DNA from: Actinospineispora acaciae DSM 45401
Lineage (GTDB): Bacteria > Actinomycetota > Actinomycetes > Mycobacteriales > Pseudonocardiaceae
Reading direction: 5' to 3'
Assembly (NCBI RefSeq): GCF_000620785.1
Contig: NZ_JIAI01000016.1
Coordinates: 99,137-163,136 of the forward strand
DNA length: 64,000 bases
The position numbers and the translations under genes are program-made. This document shows, piece by piece, positions 15,572 through 25,013 of the stretch. The notes below the pieces were generated by a model. It saw only the letters and a program-made list of their open reading frames with translations. It made no database searches and was not told the origin of the DNA. Position 1 is the first letter of the stretch. Every line of letters begins with the position of its first letter.

Positions 15572-18292
15572 TCATTGGCGGCTCACCTTGGTCGTCATCG
15601 ACCTGTCATCGGTGCCGTGTACAACGCAGGTCGCGTAGTTCTCGGTTTGTTTCGTCCCGGTGTTCCATGCGTCGCCGTGCGGCCTGAGAAACACCACCGA
15701 GTACTTGCCCGGCACCCTGTGTTGCTGGCGCAGCCGTCCGCATTCGCGTTTCGCCACCGCGAGCACCTGGGCGTCGCCGGGATTGGGCGAGGGCGTCGCT
15801 CCCAGCGTGGGATACCCCAGCACCTCACCCCAGTGCGGCTGGTCGCAGTCGGCGGTCAGCACCGTGTACTTGTTCGCGTTCCAGCTGTCCTCGGTGGCGA
15901 TGCACGTCCCCGCCGGGGCGTTGTCGCCGGCCCGCGCCGCCCATAGCTGAGCCGACCCGGAGCTGGTGAACACGCCGTCCGTGACCAGCCACAGAAGCCA
16001 GAGACCCGCACCCGCCGCCGCCACCGCCCGTCCCCGCGCGGCGATCTTCCGGACGGGCTCGTGCGCTCGGGCGGGCCGGGCTTCCGCAGCCAGCGTGTCG
16101 TGAAGCAGGGCGTGGCGAAACTGGAGCCGGGGTCCTTCCGCGCGCAGGATTCGGCGCCGGTAGGCGTCGTCCAGGAAGCGCATGCCCAGAAGCGGGAAAA
16201 CCCGGCGCCGGCGTAGCTGTACGAAAAGAAGCGAGACGATCCAGGAGTCACAGATGGTGAGCCCGAAGCCCACCCCGAACGGGATGGCGATCCCGACTGC
16301 CTGCCACAGCGCGGGCATGACGTTGTCCCACTTCGGACCCTCACCGGCCGGGATCCACATGAATATCTCACGGAGCCCGAAACCCAGGCCGAGCACGACT
16401 CCGAACAATGTCCCGTACGCCAACGCCCGGCGGATCTCCCGTTTCCAGTCCGAGCCCCATCCGACGGCGGCACGGGCGCCGGAATGCGGCCGTATGGCGC
16501 CGATGCAGAGGCAGGCGCCGAGCGTCCCCCAGACACCGTTCAGCAGCCCCTCACCGAGATGCGGTTCGCCGGGCACGCCGCCGGGGAACCAGTACTGGAA
16601 GCTCAGGGCCAGCCCCGCGGCCAGCCCGGGCAGGAGCGGGAACCGGGAGTAGCGGAGCTTCCACCGGGCGCGGCGGCCGCGCCCCGGGGGCGGGTGGACC
16701 CGCGCGGTCGCCCAGCCGGCCCCGACACCGGCGACGATCCCCGCTAGCACGGTCACCAGCACCGAGAGGGGCCGGTCCCCAAAGATCTTGAAAAGGTAGC
16801 CGGAGTTCGCGTAGCCAACGATGATCGCGACGGCGGCTCCCGCCCCGAGGTTGATCCGCGAGCGCCGTGCGGGCTGCCGGAGCTCCGAGGCGACGGCGAC
16901 GGCCAGGCCGAGAACCAGGCCGGCCCACAGGCCGATCATGAGCCCGCCCGCCGCCCGCGGGATCGCCCCGAAGTTGTTCGTCCGAGTTCGGTAGAACGCG
17001 TATCCGCCGGGCCCGAAGAACAGGGCCGCGCCCAACCCGCCGATCAGCATGATCACGACCGAGGCGATGGCGATGCGGGGCCAGGCCGGCCTCCATCGGG
17101 GCAGTTGGCGCCAGTCAAGGCTGTAGGTGCCGCGCGCGGTCATCTCGGCGGCGAGGTGGCTCAGCCAGCGCCGGGCGCTCGCAGGCTCGTAGCTGACCGG
17201 GTCCGCGCCCGGGGCCGGCCGGTAGGCGACGTCCACGAAGCGGTCGAGCAGATACCCGTGGACCTCCTGCCGCGTGGCCCGCTCGGGGTCGAGCAGGACG
17301 CGAACGTCGGCGGGATCCGGGAACGCGTCGCGGACCAGCGTCAGCATCAGCGGTGAGTCCAGGGCACCGGCGAGCACGCCGGCGGGCCGTTCCTCCAGCT
17401 CGGCCAGCAGCCGCGTCCAGGCTTCCGGCGCGCGTTCGCCATGGCAGCGCCGCAGGTAGGCGGCCGCGTCACCCGGGCTGACCGGCGACAGCGCCAGCTC
17501 CGCCGCCCCTCGAAGGCGACCGGCACGCACGGCGTCGAACTCCTCGGTGCGCGAGAAGATCACCACCCGGTGCAGCGCGCGACGATCGACCTGCTCCAGG
17601 GCCGACCCGCGCGCTTCGGTCGCCATCTCGTCCAGGCCGTCCAGGAACAGCGCTATCCGGTCGGTGTCCAGCAGCCGCCGGGCCATTCCGCCGCGACGGA
17701 GAAACACATGCTGTGCCTCCAGCTCGCCGGTCAACCAGTCGTCCAGGGACTGACGGCGGTGGTCCCACCCGGTGACGGTCAGCAGGATCGGAATCGGAAA
17801 GCGGGCGCGTTCCTCATGACCAAGACGATCACGAATCCGCAAGGCCTGGACCACCATCCAGGCGGCGGCGTCGGACTTGCCGCTGCCCGCGCCGCCGAGA
17901 ATGACGGCCCGGCCCGAGCGCAGTCCGGAAAATACGCCCAGGAGGTCATCGATCGTCCCGTCGGGCACGACGCCGGCGTCGTCCACCGGAATGCCGGGCA
18001 GCGGGTCGAACGGGCCGGCCGCAGCGGTGGGCGAGCAGCCCCGCCAACTCCACCGCACCGGAATCGGATCCGGGAACAGCCCGCGGTCCCGCACGGTCCG
18101 ATGCCACTGGTCGAACACGGCATCCGCCAGGGCGTCGGCGGCCGCCGACTCCGCCTCGCGCCGCGACCGCTGCCCGGGTAGGTGCAACCGGGCCCGCCGG
18201 CCGTGCAGGTGAACCCCGCCGTGGATCTGCCCGGCCTGGATGGCAACGTCAGCGCGGCCGGAGAACTGGTTGTGCGTAGGAACTTCCCCCAT
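15572..18292 (-). CDS. membrane NACHT (NLR-like) NTPase with N-terminal amyloid-like motif and extracytoplasmic C-terminal domain
   Basis: 906 residues from ATG 18292. The N-terminus carries NQFSGRADVAIQAGQIHGGV (8-27), a motif shared with the small downstream protein. The NACHT core follows: Walker A GGAGSGKS (133-140), Walker B IALFLDGLDEM (213-223) and a sensor-like VVIFSRTEEF. From about residue 405 there are roughly eight hydrophobic segments (IAIASVVIMLIGGLGAALFF, MIGLWAGLVLGLAVAVA, VLVTVLAGIVAGVGAGWA and others). After a last helix, WLLWLVTDGVF, a domain of about 120 residues has paired Cys and CDQPHWGEVLGY, resembling the septum-formation (DUF4190-linked) extracytoplasmic domain. The likely role is a membrane-anchored sensor that triggers the partner effector. 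The trigger is unknown. Confidence 0.75.
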   Translation of the reverse strand: MGEVPTHNQFSGRADVAIQAGQIHGGVHLHGRRARLHLPGQRSRREAESAAADALADAVFDQWHRTVRDRGLFPDPIPVRWSWRGCSPTAAAGPFDPLPGIPVDDAGVVPDGTIDDLLGVFSGLRSGRAVILGGAGSGKSDAAAWMVVQALRIRDRLGHEERARFPIPILLTVTGWDHRRQSLDDWLTGELEAQHVFLRRGGMARRLLDTDRIALFLDGLDEMATEARGSALEQVDRRALHRVVIFSRTEEFDAVRAGRLRGAAELALSPVSPGDAAAYLRRCHGERAPEAWTRLLAELEERPAGVLAGALDSPLMLTLVRDAFPDPADVRVLLDPERATRQEVHGYLLDRFVDVAYRPAPGADPVSYEPASARRWLSHLAAEMTARGTYSLDWRQLPRWRPAWPRIAIASVVIMLIGGLGAALFFGPGGYAFYRTRTNNFGAIPRAAGGLMIGLWAGLVLGLAVAVASELRQPARRSRINLGAGAAVAIIVGYANSGYLFKIFGDRPLSVLVTVLAGIVAGVGAGWATARVHPPPGRGRRARWKLRYSRFPLLPGLAAGLALSFQYWFPGGVPGEPHLGEGLLNGVWGTLGACLCIGAIRPHSGARAAVGWGSDWKREIRRALAYGTLFGVVLGLGFGLREIFMWIPAGEGPKWDNVMPALWQAVGIAIPFGVGFGLTICDSWIVSLLFVQLRRRRVFPLLGMRFLDDAYRRRILRAEGPRLQFRHALLHDTLAAEARPARAHEPVRKIAARGRAVAAAGAGLWLLWLVTDGVFTSSGSAQLWAARAGDNAPAGTCIATEDSWNANKYTVLTADCDQPHWGEVLGYPTLGATPSPNPGDAQVLAVAKRECGRLRQQHRVPGKYSVVFLRPHGDAWNTGTKQTENYATCVVHGTDDRSMTTKVSRQ

Positions 18293-18381
18293 CGCGACCC
18301 CCCACCACACCGTCGACGAAGGACCCCACCGATTGGTTCCCTACTGTCACGATGCAGTCGCGATCTGTTCTCCGGGGAGGT

Positions 18382-20337
18382 TCAGCGGCGGGTGCGGATG
18401 TAGTCGGCGACGACCTCGGCGCCCAGGCCGTCCAGGGTGGGGGCCACCACCCGGCCGCCGCAGCGGCGGGCCACGTCGTCCATGAACGCGGCCAGCCGGG
18501 GGTCCTCGCCGAGCACGAAGAAGGTGAACACCGCCTGCATGCCGGTGAGCCGGTCCAGCTCGCCGATGGTCGCGCGCACCGTGTACGGGCTGGGCGGGTA
18601 GTCGAAGAACGCCTCCCCGTCCGGCTCCAGGTGCGCGGTCGGCTCGCCGTCGGTGACCACCAGCACCACCGGCAGCGCGTCGGGATGGCGGCGCAGGTGC
18701 CGGTGCGCCAGCAGCAGGGCGTGGTGCAGGTTGGTGCCCTGCGCGTACGCCCCCTCCAGGCCGACCAGCTCGCCCAGCTCGACGGTCTGCGCGTGCCGGC
18801 CGAAGGTGATCAGCGCCAGGTCGTCGCCCCGGAACCGGGTGGAGATGAGCTGGTGCAACGCCAGCGCGGTGCGCTTCATCGGCACCCAACGACCCTCGGC
18901 CACCATCGACCAGGAGGTGTCCACCAGCAGCGCCACCGCCGCCCGAGTGCGCTGCTCGGTCTCCACCACCTCCACGTCGGTGACGTCGAGCCGTCTCGGA
19001 TCCCCGCCTGCCTGGCGGAGCTGCGCGTTGAGCAGGGTGCGCGGCACCGACCAGGCCTCGGTGTCGCCGAACGCCCACGGGCGGGTGGCCCCGGTGGCCT
19101 CGCCGGCGGCCCCGGAGCGGTGCGTCTCCCGCTCGCCCCGGCGGGCCGCTATCCGGTTCGCCACGTCGCGCAGCGCGGACTCCCCCAGCCGGCGCAGCGC
19201 CTTCGGGGACAGTTGCAGCGAGCCGTCGGCGGTCCGTTCGAACAGCCCCTGCCGCTGCAGCTCGCGCTCCAGCTCGGCCAAGGTCTGGGCATCCACCCTG
19301 GCCTGCTCGCCGAGCAGCTCGGACAGGGCGTCCAGGTCGATGTCCTCCATGCGGGCGCCCGGGTAGCTCTGCGCGAGCTGTTCGGCCAGCGCGTCGAGCT
19401 GGCCCAGCTCCTCCAGCGCCCTGGTCGCCTCGCCCATGCCCAGCGGGTTGTCGCCGCGGAACCGGCCGCCGCCCTGCCAGTCCTCCCCCGGCCGCAGCCC
19501 CTGCAGCTGGGCGTCCAGCTGGGCCAGCGCGTTCGCCAGCCGGGGGTCGCCGAACGCCTGCTGGGCCAGCTCGGCCAGCTCGGCGCGCTGCTCGGCGGAC
19601 ATCGAGTTGAGCATCCGCTGCGCGGCGGCCGCCCGCGCGGCGAGCAGGTCGACCAGCTCGTCGGTGTTGCGCGGGTTCTCCGGGAAGAACTGGCCGTGCT
19701 TGGCCATGAACTGCTCGAACTGCTGTTGCGTGTCCCGGCCCTGGGCGTGCTGAGCCAGCAGGTCGTTCAGGTCGTCGAGCATCTCCCGGATTCGTTCGAC
19801 GTCCTCCGGCGTGGCATTTTGCATCGCCTCCTTCATGCCGGCGAACCGCTGGTCCAGCATCTCCCGGCCGAGCAGGTCGCGGATCTCCTGGTACGCCTCG
19901 CGCGCGTCGGAGGACCGCCAGTCGTAGGAGTCCAGCTCGCGGACCGCCCCGCCGGTGTCGTCCGGCAGCGCGTCGAGCTGCATCTCCCGGAACCGGGCGT
20001 CGTCGCTGTCCTCGTTGCCCAGCGCCTCGCGTTCGGCGTCCAACGCGCGTTGCAGCAGCTCGCGGACCTGCTCCAGGGTGCCGTCCAGCCGGTTGTCGCG
20101 CTGCAGGTCGCGGCGGCGCTGCCAGACCTGCCGGGTCAGGTCGTCCAGCCCCCGGCGGCCCTCCAGGCCCCGGCGCAGCAGCTCGCGCAGGGCCTGCCTC
20201 GGCGAGGAGCCCTCCATGACGTCCCGGCCGATCTGGTCCATCGCCTCACGGATGTCGAACGGCGGTGCCAGCGGGTCGGGACCCCCCGCGTACGGGCCGT
20301 AGGCGTACCGCAGCCTGCGGCGGCGCGGATCAGCCAT
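18382..20337 (-). CDS. VWA-domain protein, partner of MoxR/chelatase-like AAA+ ATPase
   Basis: 651 residues. Residues about 20-400 are helical and charged, with FDIREAMDQIGRDVMEGSSP and many coiled segments. The C-terminal von Willebrand A domain carries an intact metal site, ALLVDTSWSM (DxSxS near residue 455), then TRFRGDDLALITFGRHA and VLVVTDGEPTAH. The order matches BchD/CobT-like chelatase partners and mycobacterial Rv0959. Its start overlaps the upstream AAA+ gene by 8 bp, so the two are translated together and probably form one AAA+/VWA machine. No tetrapyrrole gene is nearby, so metal insertion is not assured; such pairs often act as chaperones. Confidence 0.85.
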   Translation of the reverse strand: MADPRRRRLRYAYGPYAGGPDPLAPPFDIREAMDQIGRDVMEGSSPRQALRELLRRGLEGRRGLDDLTRQVWQRRRDLQRDNRLDGTLEQVRELLQRALDAEREALGNEDSDDARFREMQLDALPDDTGGAVRELDSYDWRSSDAREAYQEIRDLLGREMLDQRFAGMKEAMQNATPEDVERIREMLDDLNDLLAQHAQGRDTQQQFEQFMAKHGQFFPENPRNTDELVDLLAARAAAAQRMLNSMSAEQRAELAELAQQAFGDPRLANALAQLDAQLQGLRPGEDWQGGGRFRGDNPLGMGEATRALEELGQLDALAEQLAQSYPGARMEDIDLDALSELLGEQARVDAQTLAELERELQRQGLFERTADGSLQLSPKALRRLGESALRDVANRIAARRGERETHRSGAAGEATGATRPWAFGDTEAWSVPRTLLNAQLRQAGGDPRRLDVTDVEVVETEQRTRAAVALLVDTSWSMVAEGRWVPMKRTALALHQLISTRFRGDDLALITFGRHAQTVELGELVGLEGAYAQGTNLHHALLLAHRHLRRHPDALPVVLVVTDGEPTAHLEPDGEAFFDYPPSPYTVRATIGELDRLTGMQAVFTFFVLGEDPRLAAFMDDVARRCGGRVVAPTLDGLGAEVVADYIRTRR

Positions 20338-21739
20338 AGCTCACCGTGTCCCCGTCGTCGCTCTCGTCCTTGGCCAGCTTGCGGGTCAGGAACAGGTACT
20401 CCAGCGCCAGCTCGGCGGCCGAGGCCATCGGCCCAGGGTCCTCGGTGCCGGCCGCGTCCAGCCGGCGCGCCACCTCGGTGAGCGCCGGCACCTGGGGCAG
20501 GCCGGCGACCACCTCGGTGGCCGGGATCCGCTCGCCGGTGCGCACCGGGTGCTCCGAGACGGCCTCGGTGAGCCCGGTCAGGTCCACGCCGCGCAGCGCG
20601 AACCGGGCGGTGTCGGCGGTGGCCCGGCGCAGCAGGTGCTCCAGGATCTCCTCCTCGCGGCCCTCCTCGCCGGAGGCGAACTCCAGCTTGCCGCGCAGCA
20701 CGGCCGGCACCGTCTCCAGGTCCACCGGCCGGGCGTAGGCGTGCGCCTCGCCGGTCACCGCGGCCCGGCGCAGCGCGGCGGCGGCCACCGTCTCGGCGGC
20801 GGCCACCGCGAACCGGGCGGACACCCCCGAGGACTGGTCGATCGCGGTGGAGTCGCGCAGGTGCCGGGAGAACCGGGCCAGCACCTCCACCAGGTGCCTG
20901 GGCACGTCCGCGACCAGCTCGGCCTCCTGCTGGACCAGGGCCACCTCGTCGGCCACCTCCAGCGGGTAGTGGGTGCGGACCTCGGCGCCGAAGCGGTCCT
21001 TGAGCGGGGTGATGATCCGGCCGCGGTTGGTGTAGTCCTCCGGGTTGGCGCTGGCCACCAGCAGCACGTCCAGCGGCAGCCGCAGCGTGTAGCCGCGGAC
21101 CTGGATGTCCCGCTCCTCCATCACGTTGAGCAGCGCGACCTGGATGCGCTCGGCCAGGTCGGGCAGCTCGTTGATGGCCACGATGCCCCGGTGCGCGCGC
21201 GGCACCAGGCCGTAGTGGATCGTCTCCGGGTCGCCGAGGCTGCGGCCTTCGGCGACCTTGACCGGGTCCACGTCGCCGATCAGGTCGGCCACCGCGGTGT
21301 CCGGGGTGGCCAGCTTCTCGGTGTACCGCTCGTCGCGGTGCACCCAGGCCACCGGCAGCTCGTCGCCCAGCTCCCTGGCGCGGCGCAGCGACACCGGGGT
21401 GATCGGTTCGTACGGGTGTTCGCCCAGCTCGGAGCCCTCGATGACCGGCGACCATTCGTCCAGTAGGCCGATCAGGGAGCGCAACAGCCGGGTCTTGCCC
21501 TGGCCGCGCTCGCCGAGCAGCACCACGTCGTGCCCGGCGATCAGGGCGCGCTCGAGCTGGGGCAGCACGGTGGACTCGAAGCCGACGATGCCCGGCCAGG
21601 GGTCGCGGCCGGAGCGCAGGGCGGCGAGCAGGTTGTCCCGGATCTCGGTCTTGACGCCGCGCTGTTCGTGCCCGGAGGCGCGCAGCGCGCCGACCGTGCG
21701 GGGAAGATCGATTGGTGCGGTGTGAATGACTGCCACCAC
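20330..21739 (-). CDS. AAA+ ATPase of the MoxR/magnesium-chelatase-I type
   Basis: 469-residue AAA+ ATPase. Walker A is VVLLGERGQGKTRLLRSL (residues about 72-89). The Walker B region reads GIVAINELPDLAERIQVALL, with Asn in place of the usual first acidic residue but the catalytic Glu kept. Sensor 1 is LLVASANPEDY, and the arginine-finger region is GRIITPLKDRFGAEVRTHYP. It corresponds to mycobacterial Rv0958, often labelled magnesium chelatase. It is cotranscribed with the VWA gene downstream (8-bp overlap). GTG starts at 21739 and 21736 are both possible. Confidence 0.85.
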   Translation of the reverse strand: MVAVIHTAPIDLPRTVGALRASGHEQRGVKTEIRDNLLAALRSGRDPWPGIVGFESTVLPQLERALIAGHDVVLLGERGQGKTRLLRSLIGLLDEWSPVIEGSELGEHPYEPITPVSLRRARELGDELPVAWVHRDERYTEKLATPDTAVADLIGDVDPVKVAEGRSLGDPETIHYGLVPRAHRGIVAINELPDLAERIQVALLNVMEERDIQVRGYTLRLPLDVLLVASANPEDYTNRGRIITPLKDRFGAEVRTHYPLEVADEVALVQQEAELVADVPRHLVEVLARFSRHLRDSTAIDQSSGVSARFAVAAAETVAAAALRRAAVTGEAHAYARPVDLETVPAVLRGKLEFASGEEGREEEILEHLLRRATADTARFALRGVDLTGLTEAVSEHPVRTGERIPATEVVAGLPQVPALTEVARRLDAAGTEDPGPMASAAELALEYLFLTRKLAKDESDDGDTVSYG

Positions 21740-21775
21740 TCCACGCTACGTCTCCGGGCCGAGGCGGGCGAACGA

Positions 21776-22576
21776 TCAGAAAGCCGGCCACGGGATCGCG
21801 GGGCCGTAGCCGGACGGCTCCGGGAACCTCGGGCGCTCCAGCAGGCCGTCCACCCGGTGTGACAGCGCGCGCAGCTCCGCCCTGGTCAGGTGTGCGCCGA
21901 GCCGGGCGCACAGCCCGTTGTCCAGCTCGTGGCGCAGCGCCCGGACGGTGGCCAGTGGCTCGGACGGCAACCGCTGCCCGACCCAGCCCCAGAGCACGGT
22001 CCGCAGCTTGTCCTCCTCGTGCAGGCAGATGCCGTGGTCCACCCCGTACACCCGGCCGTCCGTCCCGGACAGCACGTGCCCGGCCTTGCGGTCGGCGTTG
22101 TTGAGCAGCACGTCCAGCACCGCCATCCGCTGCAGCTCGGGGTGGTCGGCGTGCACCAGCAGCGCCGGGTCGCCCAGCGAGTCGCGGGCGCGCAGCACCG
22201 TCAGCCATCCGTCCGGCACCTCGCCGGGCGCGCACACGTCGACCAGGTCGGCGTCGTCGGTGTCGATCCAGAGCTGGACCATGCCCGGCCCGAACGGCCC
22301 CTCGCGCAGCACCGTCGGCGGGATCAGCGGCCCGGAGCCGCCGGCCGCCGCCTCCGCGATCAGGTAGCTGGCGTACTCCCGGTCGGCCAGCGTGCCGTCC
22401 GGGAAGTCCCACAGCGGCCGCTCGCCCCGCACCGGCTTGTACACGCAGCGGGCGCGCGCGCCGTCGCACTCGATCTCGCAGACCAGGGTGGCGTTCGACG
22501 CGTTCACGATGCGTCCGGTGACTTCCAGGCGCCCCGCGCTCAGTAGGCCCGGCACCGCCGGGTCAGATGGGTCCAT
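21776..22576 (-). CDS. SCO1664-family (PI3/4-kinase-like fold) conserved protein
   Basis: 266 residues of the actinobacterial SCO1664/TIGR03843 family, distantly like phosphatidylinositol 3/4-kinases. ARCVYKPVRGERPLWDFPDG has the ATP-site Lys. LQRMAVLDVLLNNADRKAGH matches the catalytic-loop D-x-x-x-N-N-x-D-R-K pattern, and VYGVDHGICLHEEDKLRTVL the metal-binding DHG. The gene lies 15 bp downstream of the DUF3090 gene and close to a histidine phosphatase, a conserved trio in actinobacteria. The reaction is not established. Confidence 0.85.
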   Translation of the reverse strand: MDPSDPAVPGLLSAGRLEVTGRIVNASNATLVCEIECDGARARCVYKPVRGERPLWDFPDGTLADREYASYLIAEAAAGGSGPLIPPTVLREGPFGPGMVQLWIDTDDADLVDVCAPGEVPDGWLTVLRARDSLGDPALLVHADHPELQRMAVLDVLLNNADRKAGHVLSGTDGRVYGVDHGICLHEEDKLRTVLWGWVGQRLPSEPLATVRALRHELDNGLCARLGAHLTRAELRALSHRVDGLLERPRFPEPSGYGPAIPWPAF

Positions 22577-22591
22577 CGGCGTGGCGAGCGC

Positions 22592-23167
22592 TCAGGAGTC
22601 CCCGACCACCGCGCGGCGGTGGTAACCGTTCTGCCTCGGGCAGATGTGACCCTGCGGGTCCAGCGGCTCCGCGCACAGCGGGCACGGCGGGCGGCCGGCG
22701 GAGATGACCCGCTCGGCCCGGGTGGCGAACGCCCTGGCCTGCACCGGCGAGAGGAACACCCGCAGCGCGTCCGGCCCCTCCTCGGTGTCGTCCAGCACGA
22801 CCGACTCGTCGACCTCCTCCTCGGTGAACGCGAGCAGCTCGACCACTATCGAGCGAGAGTCGGCGTCCCACCCGAGGCCCATCGTGCCTACCCTGAACTC
22901 CTCCTCGAGCGGCACCGCGAGCGGGTCGGTGTCCACGGCGTCCTCGACGGCGTCCTCGCCGACCTCGGCACCGAACCGGCGGGAGATCTCCGCCAGCAAC
23001 GCGCTGATCCGCTCCGCCAACACGGTGACCTGCTGCTTCTCCAACAGAACGCTCACCGTGCGGGCGTCCTCCACCGCCTGGAGGTAGAACGCGCGGTCGC
23101 CAGGCTCCCCGACCGTGCCGGCGATGAACCGGTCGGGTTGGCGGAATACATGAATGACACGTGGCAT
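22592..23167 (-). CDS. DUF3090 (TIGR03847) family protein
   Basis: 191 residues. PRVIHVFRQPDRFIAGTVGE opens the family, followed by RAFYLQAVED and QVTVLAERI. The C-terminus is a zinc-finger-like PPCPLCAEPLDPQGHICPRQ with CPLC and HxC. Start ATG 23167 is taken over an in-frame codon at 23218 because the homology begins at MPRVIHVF. It lies between the SCO1664-like gene and the phosphatase, a fixed neighbourhood in actinobacteria. The function is unknown. Confidence 0.88.
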   Translation of the reverse strand: MPRVIHVFRQPDRFIAGTVGEPGDRAFYLQAVEDARTVSVLLEKQQVTVLAERISALLAEISRRFGAEVGEDAVEDAVDTDPLAVPLEEEFRVGTMGLGWDADSRSIVVELLAFTEEEVDESVVLDDTEEGPDALRVFLSPVQARAFATRAERVISAGRPPCPLCAEPLDPQGHICPRQNGYHRRAVVGDS

Positions 23168-23261
23168 GACAACCCCGACAGTAGGCCACCGGTCGCGGTG
23201 AGGCACAACTGTGCCCAACCCGCTGGCCCGGTTGGGTGGGTCCGAGACCCGGTGCCCCGGA

Positions 23262-23966
23262 TCAGGATACGCCGGTGGATCCGCCGACCACGGCGTCGGA
23301 GGATCGCGCCGACTTGCGCCGGCCCCGCTTGGGCCGGGCCAGCAGCGCCGACACGTCGCCGCCCATGTCGTTCATCCGGCCGACGAACGGGCGGGTATCG
23401 GTGTAGTGCACCACGCTGATCGAGCACGGATCGACCATGATCCGCTGGAACGTGTCCAGGTGCATGCCCAGCGCGTCGGCCAGCACCGCCTTGATCACGT
23501 CGCCGTGGCTGCAGGCCAGCCACACCGCGTCCGGGCCGTGCTCGGCGGCCACCTTCGACTCGTGTCCCCGGATCGCGGCCACCGACCGGGCCTGCATCGC
23601 CGCCAGCCCCTCCCCGCCGGGGAACACCGCCGCCGACGGGTGCAGCTGGACGACCTTCCAGAGCTTCTCCTTGCCCAGCGCCTTGAGCTCGCGCCCTGTC
23701 CAGTCGCCGTAGTCGACCTCGGCCAGGTCGTCGTCCACCTCGGCGCTCAGCTCGCGCCCGGCCAGCAGCGGCTCCACCGTCTGCCGGCAGCGTCGCATCG
23801 GCGAGGTCACCACGGCGGCCAGCCGGACCGGCCGCAGCCGCTCGGCCACCGCCTGGGCCTGCTTCGTCCCGGTGTCGTCCAGCTCGACACCGGGTGTTCG
23901 GCCGGCCAGCACCCCGGACGTGTTCGCCGAGGAGCGGCCGTGCCGTAACAGGATCAGGGTCGTCAC
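23262..23966 (-). CDS. histidine phosphatase (phosphomutase-like, TIGR03848)
   Basis: 234-residue histidine phosphatase superfamily enzyme. LILLRHGRSSANTSG holds the phospho-acceptor RHG, followed by VVTSPMRRCRQTVEPLL, the acid EVDYGDWTGREL and the second His in LACSHGDVIKAVLAD. It matches the MSMEG_4193-like subfamily that travels with DUF3090 and SCO1664 proteins. The substrate is not known. The start is GTG 23966, 11 bp after the convergent-free end of uppP on the same strand, so it may be part of the same transcript. Confidence 0.88.
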   Translation of the reverse strand: MTTLILLRHGRSSANTSGVLAGRTPGVELDDTGTKQAQAVAERLRPVRLAAVVTSPMRRCRQTVEPLLAGRELSAEVDDDLAEVDYGDWTGRELKALGKEKLWKVVQLHPSAAVFPGGEGLAAMQARSVAAIRGHESKVAAEHGPDAVWLACSHGDVIKAVLADALGMHLDTFQRIMVDPCSISVVHYTDTRPFVGRMNDMGGDVSALLARPKRGRRKSARSSDAVVGGSTGVS

Positions 23967-23977
23967 GAACGCCCACG

Positions 23978-24805
23978 TTACGTCGAGGACATCAGTCCCG
24001 CGCCGAGAGCGACCATGATGGCCGCCCCGAGCACCACCCGATAGGGCACGAACGCGGTGATCCGGTTCGAGGAGACGAACCGCAGCAGCCAGGCCACCGA
24101 GGCGTACGCCACCACGAAGCTGACCACCGTGCCCACCACCGTCGGGAGCACCCCGATGCCCTTGCCCAGCGCTTCAGGGGCCTCCAGCACACCGGCCCCG
24201 ACCAGCGCCGGGATGCCCAGGTAGAACGACAGCTTGGTGGCCGTCACCCGGTTCACCCCGCGCAGCAGCCCGGCGCTGATGGTCGCGCCCGACCTGGACA
24301 CCCCCGGCACCAGCGCCACGCACTGCAGCAGCCCCACGATGAGCACGTCGGCCACGGTGAGGTCGCCCTCCGCCTTCTTCTGCGACGGGTTGCGCTCCGC
24401 CCACCACATCACCGCGCTCCACGCGATCAGCGCGCCGGCCACCACCCACAGGCTGCGCAGCGGCCCCTCGATCAGCGGCTTGGCCGCCAGGCCGACGATC
24501 CCGATCGGGATCGAGCCCATGATGATCAGCCACCCGAACCGGTACTCTTCGGCGTCCCTGGCCGACGAGCTGACCAGCCCGTGCGCCCAGCCCTTGATGA
24601 TCCGGCCCAGGTCCCTGGCGAAGTACACCAGCACCGCGAGGATCGCGCCGATCTGGATGACGGCCGTGTACGCGGTGACCGCCGGATCGTCCACCTGCAG
24701 GCCGAGCAGCTTCTCCGCGATGGTCAGGTGCCCCGTCGAGGACACCGGGAGGAACTCCGTGAGCCCCTCGACGATCCCGAGCACCACCGCCTGAATGAGA
24801 TCCAC
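23978..24805 (-). CDS. uppP: undecaprenyl-diphosphatase UppP (BacA)
   Basis: 275-residue integral membrane phosphatase that recycles undecaprenyl diphosphate for cell-wall synthesis and gives bacitracin tolerance. The two family signatures are EGLTEFLPVSSTGHLTIAE near the N-terminus and LVPGVSRSGATISAGLLRGV in the middle. Several membrane segments are visible (IQIGAILAVLVYFARDL, LPTVVGTVVSFVVAYASVAW). The start is GTG 24805 with AGGGGCGTT just upstream; the longer open frame to 25135 is not protein-like. Confidence 0.95.
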   Translation of the reverse strand: MDLIQAVVLGIVEGLTEFLPVSSTGHLTIAEKLLGLQVDDPAVTAYTAVIQIGAILAVLVYFARDLGRIIKGWAHGLVSSSARDAEEYRFGWLIIMGSIPIGIVGLAAKPLIEGPLRSLWVVAGALIAWSAVMWWAERNPSQKKAEGDLTVADVLIVGLLQCVALVPGVSRSGATISAGLLRGVNRVTATKLSFYLGIPALVGAGVLEAPEALGKGIGVLPTVVGTVVSFVVAYASVAWLLRFVSSNRITAFVPYRVVLGAAIMVALGAGLMSST

Positions 24806-25013
24806 AACGCCCCTGTCCGTACCGCGACGCGGCCGGTCCGCGTCCGGGCGACAGTAGCGCCTCGCCGCCGGTGCCCCCGCGTCCCGGGGATATAGCGCCG
24901 GTGCTCTCCCGGACCAACCATCTTCCCGCACCGGAGATGGCGCCCTATGGTGGGGCAACCACGCCACAGCGGGGTGGCGTGCGTTACAGAACGAGGCAGG
25001 GCGGAGGTGGCCG

